From Paracoccus zhejiangensis (GTDB taxonomy: Bacteria > Pseudomonadota > Alphaproteobacteria > Rhodobacterales > Rhodobacteraceae): a DNA stretch of 64,000 nt. Below the pieces are notes generated by a model. The model did no database searches. It saw only the letters and a list, made by a program, of their open reading frames with translations, and was not told where the DNA came from. Positions 1 through 9,021 of this stretch are shown in pieces (position 1 is the first letter of the stretch; each line of letters starts with the position of its first letter). The stretch is taken from assembly GCF_002847445.1 (NCBI RefSeq), contig NZ_CP025430.1, positions 2,046,001 through 2,110,000 on the forward strand, read 5' to 3'. The position numbers were made by a program, and so were the translations under genes.

Positions 1-513
1 CATCGCCATGAAGCGATCGATATCCTCGCCGCTTTCGATGATCGTGCCCATGTGGTGGTGATAACCCATCTTGACCCCCTGCCCCGCCGCATGGGCCGAC
101 AAGGCCTCGTATCCGGTCGAGAAACGGTCCCATTCGGCATCGGACATGATCGGCCGGTCATTCACCGGCACCGCGTCATTGCCGTGCACTGTATTCGAGC
201 ATTCGCAGGCATTGATGTGATCGCCACCAGCCGCACGGGTGAAGTCGATCCAGTCCTGCAGCCGGGCGATCTCGGTCTCGAGATCATTGACCAGCAGGTT
301 GGTCGAGAACCAGCCGGCGGCAAAGCGCAGCCCGTAATCGCCCAGCTTCGCCTTCAGCACGCTGCCGTCATCGGGCATCTTGTGGCCCTTCTCGATGCCG
401 TCGAAGCCGATCTCGCGGCAATCGGACAGGCAATCGTCCAGAGACAGGTGATCGCCGATGGACCAGTCGTCGTCATTGGACCAGGCGATGGGGTTGGTAC
501 CGTAAAGGATCAT
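1..513 (-). CDS. iolE: myo-inosose-2 dehydratase IolE (partial, C-terminus outside window)
   Basis: The 171 codons present begin MILYGTNPIAWSNDDDWSIG, the characteristic N-terminus of IolE, a TIM-barrel metal-dependent enzyme that dehydrates scyllo-inosose (2-keto-myo-inositol) to the diketone used by IolD. Family members are about 295-305 residues, so roughly 130 residues are missing at the left edge. The His- and Glu-rich stretches (MGYHHHMGT, HINACECSNT) fit metal ligands of the barrel. The ATG at 513 follows the iolD stop by 9 nt behind a weak GAGTGA ribosome site, so translation is probably coupled to iolD. It is the last visible gene of the inositol operon. Identification is from recognisable sequence; the missing end cannot be checked. 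Confidence 0.93.
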   Translation of the reverse strand, partial: MILYGTNPIAWSNDDDWSIGDHLSLDDCLSDCREIGFDGIEKGHKMPDDGSVLKAKLGDYGLRFAAGWFSTNLLVNDLETEIARLQDWIDFTRAAGGDHINACECSNTVHGNDAVPVNDRPIMSDAEWDRFSTGYEALSAHAAGQGVKMGYHHHMGTIIESGEDIDRFMAM

Positions 514-522
514 GTCACTCAC

Positions 523-2355
523 TCAGTCAAAGCTGCGCTGCTGCGCGCTGTTGTCGTTGTATTCGGCGCGGGCACGTTCCAGCCGCTCTGGCCCACCCGC
601 CTGCGGCACGGCCACATCCCACCACGCCCCGCCAGCACCGGTGCCGGGTACGGGATCGGTGTCGATGACGATGACCGAGGGAATGTCGCGCGCCCGTGCC
701 GCCACGATCGCGGCCTGCAGCCCGGCAATGCCATCGACCTTCTCGGCATGGGCTCCCATGCTGGCGGCATGGGCGGCGAAATCGATCTGTGGCTGCACCT
801 CGACTGCACTGTCGCGGTAGAGGTTGTTGAACTCGGCCCCGCCGCAGGCGATCTGCAGGCGGTTGATGCAGCCATAACCGCGATTGTCGGTCAGAACGAT
901 GGTGAAGGGGACCCGGCGCATGACCGCCGTGGCCAGCTCGCTATTGGCCATCATGTAGCTGCCATCCCCGACGAAGCAGACGACCTCCTTATCGGGCTCG
1001 GCCAGCTTGATGCCCATGGCGCCCGCGACCTCGTAGCCCATGCAGCTGTAGCCGTATTCCATGTGATAGCCGCCGGGAGCCGCCTGCCACAGCACCTGCA
1101 GCGCGCCGGGCATGGTGCCGGCGGCGCACATCACCACGGTTTCGGGCGTGGCCACCCGCTGCACCGCACCGATCACCTGCGCATCGGTGGGAAGGGCGTT
1201 GCTGTCGGAGGGCGCGGCGGTCACGCCGGCAACTGCCTCGAACCAGTCGAGCCGCGACTGCGCGTCGAAATCCGGGGCGCGGTGGCTGCCCAGAAGGGTG
1301 GAAAGTTTTTCCATCGCCACCCGAGCGTCTCCGACCACAGGCAGCGCGCCATGCTTGGTCGCGTCATAGCCATGCAGGTTGATACTGACCAGCCGCCGCT
1401 CGGGGTTCTGGAACAGCGCCCAACTGCCGGTGGTGAAATCCTGGAACCGCGTACCGACGCCGATCACCAGGTCCGCCTCTGCACAGAGCTTGTTCGCAGA
1501 CTCCGAGCCGGTGACGCCGGGGGAGCCGAAATTGAGCGTGTCCTCGCAGCCATTCGCCCCCTTGCCCGCCTGCGTTTCGACGAAGGGGATGTTATGGGCG
1601 CGCGCAAACTCGGCCAGCACGGCCTCGGCCCCGGAATAGATCACGCCCCCGCCCGAGATGATGACCGGTGCCTTGGCCGCACGGATCAACTCCGCCGCCT
1701 CGGCCAACTCGCGCGGGTCGGGTTCGGGGCGGCGGATGCGCCAGACCTTCGGCGCGAAGAACTGGGCGGGGTAATCATAGGCCTCGGCCTGCACGTCCTG
1801 ACAGAAGGCCAGGCAGACCGGCCCGCAATTGGCCGGATCGGTCATCACCGACAGCGCCCGCGGCAGGCAGGTCAAGAGATGCTCGGGCCGGGCGATGCGG
1901 TCGAAATAGCGCACCACCGGGCGAAAGCAGTCATTGGCGCTGACCGTGCCATCGTCGAAATCCTCGATCTGCTGCAATACCGGGTCGGGACGGCGGTTGG
2001 CAAAGACATCGCCGGGAATGAGCAACAGCGGCAGCCGGTTCACATGCGCCAGCGCCGCCGCCGTGACCATGTTGGTCGCCCCCGGCCCGATGGAACTGGT
2101 CACCGCCTGCGCCCGGCGGCGCTTCTTGGTCTTGGCATAGGCAATGGCGGCATGGGCCATGGTCTGTTCGTTCTGCCCTCGCCATGTGGGCAGCGTATCA
2201 CCGATCCCGTGCAAGGCCTCGCCCAGACCCGCGACATTGCCATGACCGAAGATCGCCCAGACCCCGTCGATGAAGCGTTCGCCCTCTTCCGTCATCTGCA
2301 CGGACAGCCAGCGCACCATTGCCTGCGCCGCCGTCAGCCTGATTGTCCCGCTCAT
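523..2355 (-). CDS. iolD: 3D-(3,5/4)-trihydroxycyclohexane-1,2-dione acylhydrolase IolD (ThDP-dependent)
   Basis: IolD opens the ring of trihydroxycyclohexane-1,2-dione to 5-deoxy-glucuronate, the third step of myo-inositol breakdown. The 610-residue protein has the three-domain layout of ThDP enzymes: an N-terminal Pyr domain with the cofactor-activating Glu at about residue 63 (in WRGQNEQ), a central domain, and a C-terminal PP domain with the ThDP/Mg motif starting GDGSYMMANSE and ending LTDNRGYG. An in-frame ATG lies 27 codons upstream, but I chose the ATG at 2355 because AGGAG stands just ahead of it and the product then starts MSGTIRLTAAQAMVRWL, as in the family. It lies between iolC and iolE on one transcript. 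Confidence 0.95.
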   Translation of the reverse strand: MSGTIRLTAAQAMVRWLSVQMTEEGERFIDGVWAIFGHGNVAGLGEALHGIGDTLPTWRGQNEQTMAHAAIAYAKTKKRRRAQAVTSSIGPGATNMVTAAALAHVNRLPLLLIPGDVFANRRPDPVLQQIEDFDDGTVSANDCFRPVVRYFDRIARPEHLLTCLPRALSVMTDPANCGPVCLAFCQDVQAEAYDYPAQFFAPKVWRIRRPEPDPRELAEAAELIRAAKAPVIISGGGVIYSGAEAVLAEFARAHNIPFVETQAGKGANGCEDTLNFGSPGVTGSESANKLCAEADLVIGVGTRFQDFTTGSWALFQNPERRLVSINLHGYDATKHGALPVVGDARVAMEKLSTLLGSHRAPDFDAQSRLDWFEAVAGVTAAPSDSNALPTDAQVIGAVQRVATPETVVMCAAGTMPGALQVLWQAAPGGYHMEYGYSCMGYEVAGAMGIKLAEPDKEVVCFVGDGSYMMANSELATAVMRRVPFTIVLTDNRGYGCINRLQIACGGAEFNNLYRDSAVEVQPQIDFAAHAASMGAHAEKVDGIAGLQAAIVAARARDIPSVIVIDTDPVPGTGAGGAWWDVAVPQAGGPERLERARAEYNDNSAQQRSFD

Positions 2356-2387
2356 CACCAACTCACTCCTGCCCGTTATCTCAACAC

Positions 2388-4310
2388 TCACGCCGCCACC
2401 TGCGCCGCCAGCCGTGCCTTGTCCCAGATATCGCAAAGCCGGCCATAGCGGCGGGCCATCTCGGCCACCGCCTCGGCATCCGACAGGTCCTCTTCGAACC
2501 AGGCGCGGGCAACGGCGCCGAAAATCGTGCGCCCGACGGCAAAGCCGCGCACCAGCGGGAAGCCGGCAGCGACCTCGAAACTGGCGGCCAGTTCCTCCTC
2601 GGGCGCGTCGAGACCCAGCACCACGATGCCGCGCGTATGGCGGTCATGGCTCTCGATGGCGTCGATGGCGTTCTGCCAGGCGGCACGTGTGGTCATCGGC
2701 TCTAGCTTCCACCAGTCTGGATAGATGCCAGCAGCATAGAACTGACGGATCAGGGTCGCGGTGCTCCGATCATCGACCGGACCTGACTTCGAGGGGATGA
2801 TCTCCAGCAGGAACTCCAGCCCGTTGCGACGGGCGGCGGTGAACAGTCGCCTGACGGTCGCCTCCTGTTCCGCCCGCAACTCGGGCGCATCCTCGGGGTG
2901 GCAGAAGCACAGCAGCTTGACCACATTCTCGCGCGCCCATTCCTGCAAGCCACCACAATCCGGGCCGAGCTCCGGCTCGAGCGCCAGGGGCCGCGAACCC
3001 GGCCATTCCGCCGGACGGCCAATCCACAGCCCCGTCCCGGAGGCCGCGTGCAGCGCGTCCCGACCGATGCGGCTGTCGCAGAGAATGCCATAGCCCGGCC
3101 GCCCGCCCTGAACCTGCAGCGCCGCCTGCAGGCAGAGCCGCTTGAAGGCCCCGCCTCGCGCCGGCGTATAGCCGGGCATCTCCTCCAGCTGCGCGCGATG
3201 GTCGAAGGCAAAGACCCGGCATTGCCGCCAGTCTCCCCCCATCCGCCCCTGCCGGTTGGTGGACCAGTGCAGCTGCTCCAGCTCGGGATCGTTGCGCAGG
3301 TCGGGGCGGATGATGCCGCGGCGAAGGAAGAAATCCAGCTCGACCAGCGAGGGATAGGCCGGGGTGCAGCCATGCCGGCTGACCGCGAAAGCGCCGCAGG
3401 CATTGGCATATTCCAGCGCCCGGGGCCAGCTTTCCCCGTCGAGCCAGCCCTTCAGCAGACCGGCGAAGAAGCCGTCACCCGCGCCCAGCACGTTGAACAC
3501 CTCGATCGGGAAACCGGGGCCACTTTCGGCCTCGTCCAGATCGCCCGGAACCGCGCCGGTGATCGCCACCGCCCCCTTGGCCCCGCGCTTGCAGACCAGC
3601 GTGGCATCGGTCACCGCCCGCACGGCCCTGAGCGCGGCGATCGTATCGGTCGAGCCGCCGGCGATGTGAAACTCTTCCTCGGTTCCCACGATCAGATCGA
3701 ACAGCGGCAGCGTCGATTGCAACTTCTCGGTCACCCGGGCGCTTTCGACAAAGCGGCTTTCGCCGGCACCATGCCCCGCCACGCCCCAGAGGTTCGGGCG
3801 ATAGTCGATGTCGAGCGCAAGCTGCGCGCCCTGATCGCGCGCCAGATGCAGCGCCTTCAGCACCGCCGCCTCGGTCTTCGGGTTCGACAGATGCGTGCCG
3901 GTGGCGACGACCGCGCGGGCCTCGGCGATGAAGTTCGGGTCGATATCCGCCTCGGTCAGCGCCATGTCGGCGCAGTTCTCGCGGTAGAAGATCAGCGGGA
4001 ACTGGTCCTGATCGCGGATGCCCAGCAGCACCAGCGCCGTCAGCCGCGCGGGGTCGGTGATGACGCCGCGTGTATCCACGCCCTCGCGGGCCAGCTGCTC
4101 GCGGATGAAGCGGCCCATATGCTCGTCACCGACCTTGGTGATGACGGCCGAGCGCAGCCCCAGCCGCGCCGCGCCGCAGGCGATATTGGTGGGCGAGCCG
4201 CCGATATATTTCTGGAACGACCCCATATCTTCCAGCCGGCCACCGACCTGCGCGCCGTAGAGGTCGACCGAGGACCGGCCGATGGTGATGACATCCAGTT
4301 TCTTGCCCAT
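2388..4310 (-). CDS. iolC: Bifunctional 5-dehydro-2-deoxygluconokinase / DUF2090 aldolase-type protein (IolC-IolJ-like fusion)
   Basis: A 640-residue fusion. Residues 1-330 are a PfkB/ribokinase-family kinase: the N-terminal signature GGSPTNIACGAARLG at 37-51 and the C-terminal GAGDGFFAG at 276-284 with the catalytic Asp. This half is IolC, which phosphorylates 5-dehydro-2-deoxy-D-gluconate. Residues 345-640 are a DUF2090 domain (starting near LHWSTNRQG), which in alphaproteobacteria is appended to IolC and is annotated as the 5-dehydro-2-deoxyphosphogluconate aldolase, replacing a separate IolJ. The aldolase role is family knowledge; no catalytic lysine was verified here. It lies between the iolI-like gene and iolD in the same direction. 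Stand-alone IolC is about 325-340 residues, so the fusion is unambiguous from length. Confidence 0.93.
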   Translation of the reverse strand: MGKKLDVITIGRSSVDLYGAQVGGRLEDMGSFQKYIGGSPTNIACGAARLGLRSAVITKVGDEHMGRFIREQLAREGVDTRGVITDPARLTALVLLGIRDQDQFPLIFYRENCADMALTEADIDPNFIAEARAVVATGTHLSNPKTEAAVLKALHLARDQGAQLALDIDYRPNLWGVAGHGAGESRFVESARVTEKLQSTLPLFDLIVGTEEEFHIAGGSTDTIAALRAVRAVTDATLVCKRGAKGAVAITGAVPGDLDEAESGPGFPIEVFNVLGAGDGFFAGLLKGWLDGESWPRALEYANACGAFAVSRHGCTPAYPSLVELDFFLRRGIIRPDLRNDPELEQLHWSTNRQGRMGGDWRQCRVFAFDHRAQLEEMPGYTPARGGAFKRLCLQAALQVQGGRPGYGILCDSRIGRDALHAASGTGLWIGRPAEWPGSRPLALEPELGPDCGGLQEWARENVVKLLCFCHPEDAPELRAEQEATVRRLFTAARRNGLEFLLEIIPSKSGPVDDRSTATLIRQFYAAGIYPDWWKLEPMTTRAAWQNAIDAIESHDRHTRGIVVLGLDAPEEELAASFEVAAGFPLVRGFAVGRTIFGAVARAWFEEDLSDAEAVAEMARRYGRLCDIWDKARLAAQVAA

Positions 4311-4334
4311 ATTCTGCCCCTTCCTGCCCGCCAG

Positions 4335-5120
4335 TCAGACGACCTTCACCAGATGCGCAATGCTGGCGCGCAGCGCCGCCTCGGGATCGGTCAGCGCATG
4401 GATCTCAGGCGCGAAGGGTTCAAAGCTGAACGGCCCCTCGTAATCCCCGTCGATCAGCGCGCGGACCTGGCCGGCATTGTCCAGCCGGTCCTCGCCATCG
4501 ATCAGCACCCGGTGCTCGTCCAGCATCTCGGCCACCGCCAACGCCGGATCGGTCACGCCCGAGACATGCACCAGCCCGGTGCGATGCGGATAGATCTGCA
4601 CTTCGCCGGACAGATGGTGGTGGAAGGTGTCATGCAGCAACCGATAGGTGCCGTCATCGCCCGCCTCGGTGATCGCAGCAATGGCCTCGGCCTTGGTGCG
4701 CAGCGAACTGACGGGAAAGCCCAGAGGCTCGACCAGCCCGGTCAACCCGCGAGTGGTCAGGATCGGTTTCATCGCGTCCAACGCCTCGACTACCCGCGAA
4801 TGCGCGACCTTGCGGCCATCGTTCAGCGGGCACATGACCAGCGCCCCTGCCCCGCAGGCGCTCGCATAATCGGCCATCCGTTCGGCCCGCTCGGGCAGGT
4901 CGCCGGACCAGAGGTTGAAGGGATAGAGGGCGTTGATCGTCAGGATCGTCACGCCGGCGGCCTCGGCGGCTGCCTTCACCCGATCCGGCGCGATGGTTCC
5001 CACAACGTCGGGCAGGTCATTCCGGATCTCGACCTCGGTCACGCCAAGACTGCGGGCCATGGCAAAGAACTTCTCGACCGACAGGCCGGGCGCAGCGATA
5101 TGGTTCATGGCAAAGCGCAT
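4335..5120 (-). CDS. iolI: TIM-barrel inosose isomerase-like protein (IolI type)
   Basis: The 261-residue product MRFAMNHIAAPGLSVEKFF... belongs to the AP-endonuclease-2/xylose-isomerase-like TIM-barrel family. Position inside the iol operon and the sequence style fit IolI, which interconverts 2-keto-myo-inositol and 1-keto-D-chiro-inositol. Candidate metal ligands are in VEPLGFP, HDTFHHHLSG, HVSGV and SFEPFAPE near the C-terminus. A longer reading frame exists upstream, but it runs into iolG; the ATG at 5120 has an AAGGGGA ribosome site and starts 10 nt after the iolG stop. IolI, rather than another sugar isomerase/epimerase, is an inference from neighbourhood; these barrels are hard to separate by sequence alone. 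Confidence 0.75.
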   Translation of the reverse strand: MRFAMNHIAAPGLSVEKFFAMARSLGVTEVEIRNDLPDVVGTIAPDRVKAAAEAAGVTILTINALYPFNLWSGDLPERAERMADYASACGAGALVMCPLNDGRKVAHSRVVEALDAMKPILTTRGLTGLVEPLGFPVSSLRTKAEAIAAITEAGDDGTYRLLHDTFHHHLSGEVQIYPHRTGLVHVSGVTDPALAVAEMLDEHRVLIDGEDRLDNAGQVRALIDGDYEGPFSFEPFAPEIHALTDPEAALRASIAHLVKVV

Positions 5121-5130
5121 GGCGATCCCC

Positions 5131-6141
5131 TTACCCGTACATCGCCGGACGCGCCGGCAGGTCGATGGCGATGGTGGTGCCCTCGGCCTCCTGCGCGGCG
5201 ACGCAGGCATCCGAGGTGACGGCCGCGACATAGCCATCCCAGGCGGTCGGACCGGCGGCGGTGCCAGCGCTGGCTGCGCGGATGAAATCCGTCAGCTCGT
5301 AATCATAGCTGTCGATGAAACGGTCCTTCCAGTCCATCAGGATCGGCTGACCAAGCGTGGCGTTCAGCCGGGTCTGGATGCCCATCGGCTCGGGCAGGCG
5401 GGCAATGCCCTCCTCGCCCACAACCTCGCACTGGATGTCATAGCCGTAACGGGAGTTGACGAAGATCTCGACATCGATGACCACGCCCTTCGCGGTCTGC
5501 AGGATCACCACCTGCGGATCGCGCAGCGCCTCGTGTGCATGGGGCGATTTGCGCGGGAACAGCACCTGCGCGCTGACATAGTCGTCATCCAGAAGCCAGC
5601 GCAGCACGTCGATCTCGTGGATCAGCGTGTCATGGATCGCCATCGGGGTGACATAGGCATTGCCGACGCGCGGGTTGCGATGCGCGGCATGGACCATCAG
5701 CGGCGCGCCGGTCTGGCTGTCGACCGCGCGCTTCAGCGCCCGGTAGCCGGGATCATAGCGGCGCATGAAGCCCACCTGCACCAGCCGCTTGCCGGCAGCC
5801 ACCTCGGCATCGACGATGCGGCGCGCGCCCTCGGCGGTGGTGGCCAACGGTTTCTCGCAGAAGCAGGGTTTCCCGGCGGCGATGGTCGCCAGCACGTATT
5901 CCTCGTGCGTCTGGCCCCAGGAACAGACCAGCACCGCATCGATGCCGGCATCCGCGATCAGCGCGTTCGGATCGTCGAAGATCGTGGCGCCGGGGGCATA
6001 ATCGGCCACGCATTTTTCCGCGTTGGCGCGGTTCACGTCATTCACCGCCACGACGCGGGCACCTGCCAGCACCTGGTTGATCCGCCGCGTGTGGTCCTGC
6101 CCGATGGCGCCGGTCCCGATGACACCGATATTCAAACTCAT
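5131..6141 (-). CDS. iolG: Inositol 2-dehydrogenase IolG (Gfo/Idh/MocA family)
   Basis: IolG oxidises myo-inositol to scyllo-inosose with NAD+, the entry step of the pathway. The 336-residue protein has the N-terminal Rossmann motif GTGAIG (residues 9-14), the family EKP motif at 96-98 ([10 protein letters not shown]), and the DTLIHEID segment that carries the catalytic Asp/His pair of inositol dehydrogenases. An upstream in-frame start gives 27 extra residues, but the ATG at 6141 overlaps the stop of the upstream IolH-like gene as ATGA, which supports translational coupling. The neighbours iolI, iolC, iolD and iolE make inositol the likely substrate. A second Gfo/Idh/MocA protein lies at 11331-12503. 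Confidence 0.92.
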   Translation of the reverse strand: MSLNIGVIGTGAIGQDHTRRINQVLAGARVVAVNDVNRANAEKCVADYAPGATIFDDPNALIADAGIDAVLVCSWGQTHEEYVLATIAAGKPCFCEKPLATTAEGARRIVDAEVAAGKRLVQVGFMRRYDPGYRALKRAVDSQTGAPLMVHAAHRNPRVGNAYVTPMAIHDTLIHEIDVLRWLLDDDYVSAQVLFPRKSPHAHEALRDPQVVILQTAKGVVIDVEIFVNSRYGYDIQCEVVGEEGIARLPEPMGIQTRLNATLGQPILMDWKDRFIDSYDYELTDFIRAASAGTAAGPTAWDGYVAAVTSDACVAAQEAEGTTIAIDLPARPAMYG

Positions 6142-7043
6142 GTCTTGCCCCAGTATTGATCGACATAGCGTTGCATTTCGTCCCGCATGAAGCGGCTCGA
6201 CTTGTCGGCCCGATCCTCCCACGCGAAGACGCAGGCGGTCATGATGCCGTCAAAGCCGATCTCGGCCAGCGTGCCGAAGAAATCGTCCCAGGGCACCTCG
6301 CCCTGCCCGATATCCAGATGCTGATGCACCCGCGCCTGCGTGCCCGGCGGGTTCAGGATATAGCGCAGGCCCGAGCTGGCCTTGTGGTTGAAGGTATCGC
6401 CGACATGGACATGGGCCAGCACATCGGCGGCCTCGCGCAGCATCAGTGCCGTGTCATCGCCGAAATAGAAGGTATGGGGCGCGCAGTAGAGGAATTTCAC
6501 CCGCTTCGAATTCACGGTGCGGATGATGTCCAGCGCCGGTTGCAGGGTTTCGCACCAATCCTCGGGATGCGGCTCGATATGGAGGTTGATCCCCTCGGCC
6601 TCGAAGATCGGGACAAGCTCCTCCATCGACCGCCACCAGGCATCCTCGCAGGTCTCGATCATCGACCCGGTATGGCAGCAATAGCAGCTGCCTTTGTCGG
6701 GATGCGGTCCGCGGCCGAATTCGCTGTTCATCGTATCGACGCCCAGTTCCACGGCAATGTGGATGGCGCGTTTCCAGTGTCGGACGGCGGCCTGACGTTC
6801 GACCTCGTCATTACTGGCCCACCGATACATCGGCAGCAGGCTGGCAATGCCGACATTGGCGTCACGCAAGGCGCGCTTGAAGCCCTTCACCCGCTCGGGG
6901 AACACCCGTGGCGCCTTGAACCATTCGAGGAAATCCCCGCGCGGGCTAAGCTCGATCCAGTCATAGCCCAGTTCGGCGACTTTCGAGGGCAGCGCCTCCA
7001 GGGGCAGATGCCGGTGCATGAAGGGGTCGAGCGCGATTTTCAT
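6138..7043 (-). CDS. Sugar phosphate isomerase/epimerase, IolH-like TIM barrel
   Basis: 301 residues starting [19 protein letters not shown], a TIM-barrel protein of the xylose-isomerase-like superfamily. The N-terminus resembles IolH proteins of inositol operons, whose reaction is not well defined. Possible metal ligands occur in [19 protein letters not shown] and [15 protein letters not shown]. An unusual cysteine cluster, CYCCHTG, lies near residue 120. The gene overlaps iolG by 4 nt and is 33 nt downstream of the ABC ATPase gene, so it shares the inositol transcript. I am sure of the fold family and context, less so of the exact reaction. Confidence 0.75.
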   Translation of the reverse strand: MKIALDPFMHRHLPLEALPSKVAELGYDWIELSPRGDFLEWFKAPRVFPERVKGFKRALRDANVGIASLLPMYRWASNDEVERQAAVRHWKRAIHIAVELGVDTMNSEFGRGPHPDKGSCYCCHTGSMIETCEDAWWRSMEELVPIFEAEGINLHIEPHPEDWCETLQPALDIIRTVNSKRVKFLYCAPHTFYFGDDTALMLREAADVLAHVHVGDTFNHKASSGLRYILNPPGTQARVHQHLDIGQGEVPWDDFFGTLAEIGFDGIMTACVFAWEDRADKSSRFMRDEMQRYVDQYWGKT

Positions 7044-7076
7044 GGGGTTCTCGGAAGCCTCTGGAATGGGAAGGGG

Positions 7077-7856
7077 TCAGGCGGCGCCGGCATAGTCGGC
7101 CCCGGTCTTGGCGCCGGTGATATAGGCCACGACATCCTGCGGATCGGTCTCCTGCACCGCCAAGTTGGCGCAGATGCGACCACGGCGGAACACCACGATG
7201 CGGTCCACCAGGTCAAAGACCTGCCGCATGTTGTGGCTGATGAGGATCAGCGATTCCCCCTGCTGCTTCAGCGTGCGGATGATGTTCTCGACCTGCGCGG
7301 TTTCCTGTACGCCAAGCGCGGCCGTCGGCTCGTCCATGATCGTCAGTTTTGACGCAAAGGCCGCCGTCCGGGCGATCGCCACGCATTGTCGCTGGCCGCC
7401 CGACATGTTGCGGATGGTGTTGTTGATATTGGGGATCTTCACCCCGGTCTTCTGCAAGCCCCGCATGGTCGCCTCGCGCATGGCGCGGCGGTCGAGGATC
7501 GAGAAGGGGCCAAGGTTGAACAGGATCTTCTCGCGCCCAAGGAACATGTTCGACGGCACGTCCAGGTCATCGGCCAGCGCGAGGTTCTGGAACACCGTCT
7601 CGATCCCCGCCTCGCGCGCCTCGAGCGGGCCGGCGAAATGCACCGGCCTGCCATCGAAGATCACATCGCCCCGCGTGCGCTGCTCGACCGCGGTGATCTG
7701 GCGCACGAAGGTCGATTTGCCGGCGCCGTTATCGCCCATGATGGCGACATGCTCGCCCTTGCGCAGGATGAAATCGGCCGCCTCCAGCGCGTGAACACCG
7801 CCGTAATGCTTGGTCAGGTCGCGGGTTTCCAGAACGATGTCCTGATCGGTGGTCAT
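7077..7856 (-). CDS. Sugar (inositol) ABC transporter ATP-binding protein
   Basis: A single-domain 259-residue ATPase of the CUT2 sugar transporter family: Walker A GDNGAGKST (41-49), Q-loop in VFQNLALAD, signature MSGGQRQ, Walker B LTIMDEP, and H-loop ISHNMRQ. CUT2 ATPases such as RbsA usually have two fused ATPase halves of about 500 residues; this one has only one half, as in the frcA/ytfR-like single-domain subset, and presumably works as a homodimer. It is encoded 12 nt after the permease gene and before the inositol catabolic genes, so it most likely energises myo-inositol uptake, like IatA of Caulobacter. Confidence 0.88.
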   Translation of the reverse strand: MTTDQDIVLETRDLTKHYGGVHALEAADFILRKGEHVAIMGDNGAGKSTFVRQITAVEQRTRGDVIFDGRPVHFAGPLEAREAGIETVFQNLALADDLDVPSNMFLGREKILFNLGPFSILDRRAMREATMRGLQKTGVKIPNINNTIRNMSGGQRQCVAIARTAAFASKLTIMDEPTAALGVQETAQVENIIRTLKQQGESLILISHNMRQVFDLVDRIVVFRRGRICANLAVQETDPQDVVAYITGAKTGADYAGAA

Positions 7857-7868
7857 GATCCTGTCCCC

Positions 7869-8945
7869 CTACATCCGTGCCGCGGCACGCCGCTGGCGCC
7901 ACTGGTCCAGCACCACCGCGCCAACGATGATCACGCCCTTCACCATCTCCTGGTAATAGGCGTCGAGCTTGAGAAAGGTGAAACCCGAGATGATGACGCC
8001 AAAGATCAGCGCCCCCAGCACGGTGCCAAGGATCGAGCCGCGCCCGCCCTGCAGCGAGATGCCCCCGATCACCGCCATGGCGATGGCATCCAGCTCATAC
8101 ATCACGCCCATGCCGGCCTGCGCGGTCAGGTTCTTGGAACTCAGCACGATGGCGGCGACGGCGGCCAGTAGCCCGGCGATGGTATAGACCATGACCTTGT
8201 GGCGGGCGACCTTGATGCCCGACATTCGCGCGGCATCCTCGTTCGAGCCGATGGCATAGGTGTGCTTGCCGTAGACCGTGTATTTCAGGATCAGGTGAAA
8301 CAGGATGGCGAGGACGATGAAGATGAAGACCGGCATCATTCCCTTGCCGATGGCGGCATAGCTGTCGGTCGGGAACGAGATCGGCTGGCCCTTTGACCAC
8401 CATTTCGCCAGCCCGCGGGCCGAGACCATCATCCCCAGCGTGGCGATGAAGGGCGGGATGCGGGTATAGGCGACCAGCATGCCGTTGATGCAGCCCGCGA
8501 CAAAGCCACAGAGCAACCCGACAAGGATCGGCACGATCACCGGCAGGTCCACCCAGCCCTGCGCGCCGAACATGGCCTTGGGGTTCGGATTGCCGTTGAC
8601 CAGCCCGACCTGCGCAAAGCTCATCGCGATCATCGCCGTCGCGCCGACGATCGAGCCGGAACTGAGGTCGATGCCGCCGGTGATGATGACCTGCGTCACC
8701 CCCAGCGCGATGATGCCGATAATGGCGACCTGCAGGATGATGATCTTCAGCCGCTGCTCGTTGAACAGCGTGTCGACGTTCTCGCGGGTGTTGAAGAGGA
8801 AGCTGTCATGCATGAACAGCCGCCCGAGGATCTCGAAGATCGCGACGATGGCGATCAGGGCGATGAAGACGCTCATCTCTGGCGGCCAGGAGCGTTTCGA
8901 GGAATCGAAGCTCAGTCCACCGATCCCGTGGGACGTGTCCGACAT
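7869..8945 (-). CDS. Sugar (inositol) ABC transporter permease, RbsC/IatP family
   Basis: 358 residues with many hydrophobic membrane segments and the conserved permease loop region reading AIGSNEDAARMSGIKVARHK, the coupling helix typical of RbsC-type CUT2 permeases. The C-terminal part has GGISLQGGRGSILGTVLGAL, another family hallmark. It forms the membrane channel with the ATPase encoded just downstream and receives substrate from the binding protein encoded just upstream. Inositol as substrate is inferred from the operon. Confidence 0.9.
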   Translation of the reverse strand: MSDTSHGIGGLSFDSSKRSWPPEMSVFIALIAIVAIFEILGRLFMHDSFLFNTRENVDTLFNEQRLKIIILQVAIIGIIALGVTQVIITGGIDLSSGSIVGATAMIAMSFAQVGLVNGNPNPKAMFGAQGWVDLPVIVPILVGLLCGFVAGCINGMLVAYTRIPPFIATLGMMVSARGLAKWWSKGQPISFPTDSYAAIGKGMMPVFIFIVLAILFHLILKYTVYGKHTYAIGSNEDAARMSGIKVARHKVMVYTIAGLLAAVAAIVLSSKNLTAQAGMGVMYELDAIAMAVIGGISLQGGRGSILGTVLGALIFGVIISGFTFLKLDAYYQEMVKGVIIVGAVVLDQWRQRRAAARM

Positions 8946-8976
8946 GCCGGCTGGTCCTTTCCACTGTCTCAGGATG

Positions 8977-9000
8977 GGCGCGCGACGTTGGCCGCGCGCC
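8977..9000 (-). other. Intercistronic hairpin between binding protein and permease genes
   Basis: Perfect 8-bp arms (GGCGCGCG at 8977-8984 and CGCGCGCC at 8993-9000) lie in the 76-nt gap after the binding-protein stop. No T-run follows, so it is not a classical terminator. Such hairpins often stabilise the upstream part of the mRNA, which would let the periplasmic protein be made in excess over the membrane components; that role is inferred. Confidence 0.6.
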
Positions 9001-9021
9001 GGATGATCAGAGGGGCGGGCC

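Noticed and set aside
52..2448. Plus-strand open frame of 798 codons opposite iolD
   Set aside because: It mirrors a well-supported ThDP enzyme gene; the translated sequence has no domain and is His/Arg/Gly-rich, typical of antisense frames in GC-rich DNA.
2898..5219. Plus-strand open frame of 773 codons opposite iolC and the iolI-like gene
   Set aside because: It spans two real genes and the gap between them and has no recognisable motif.
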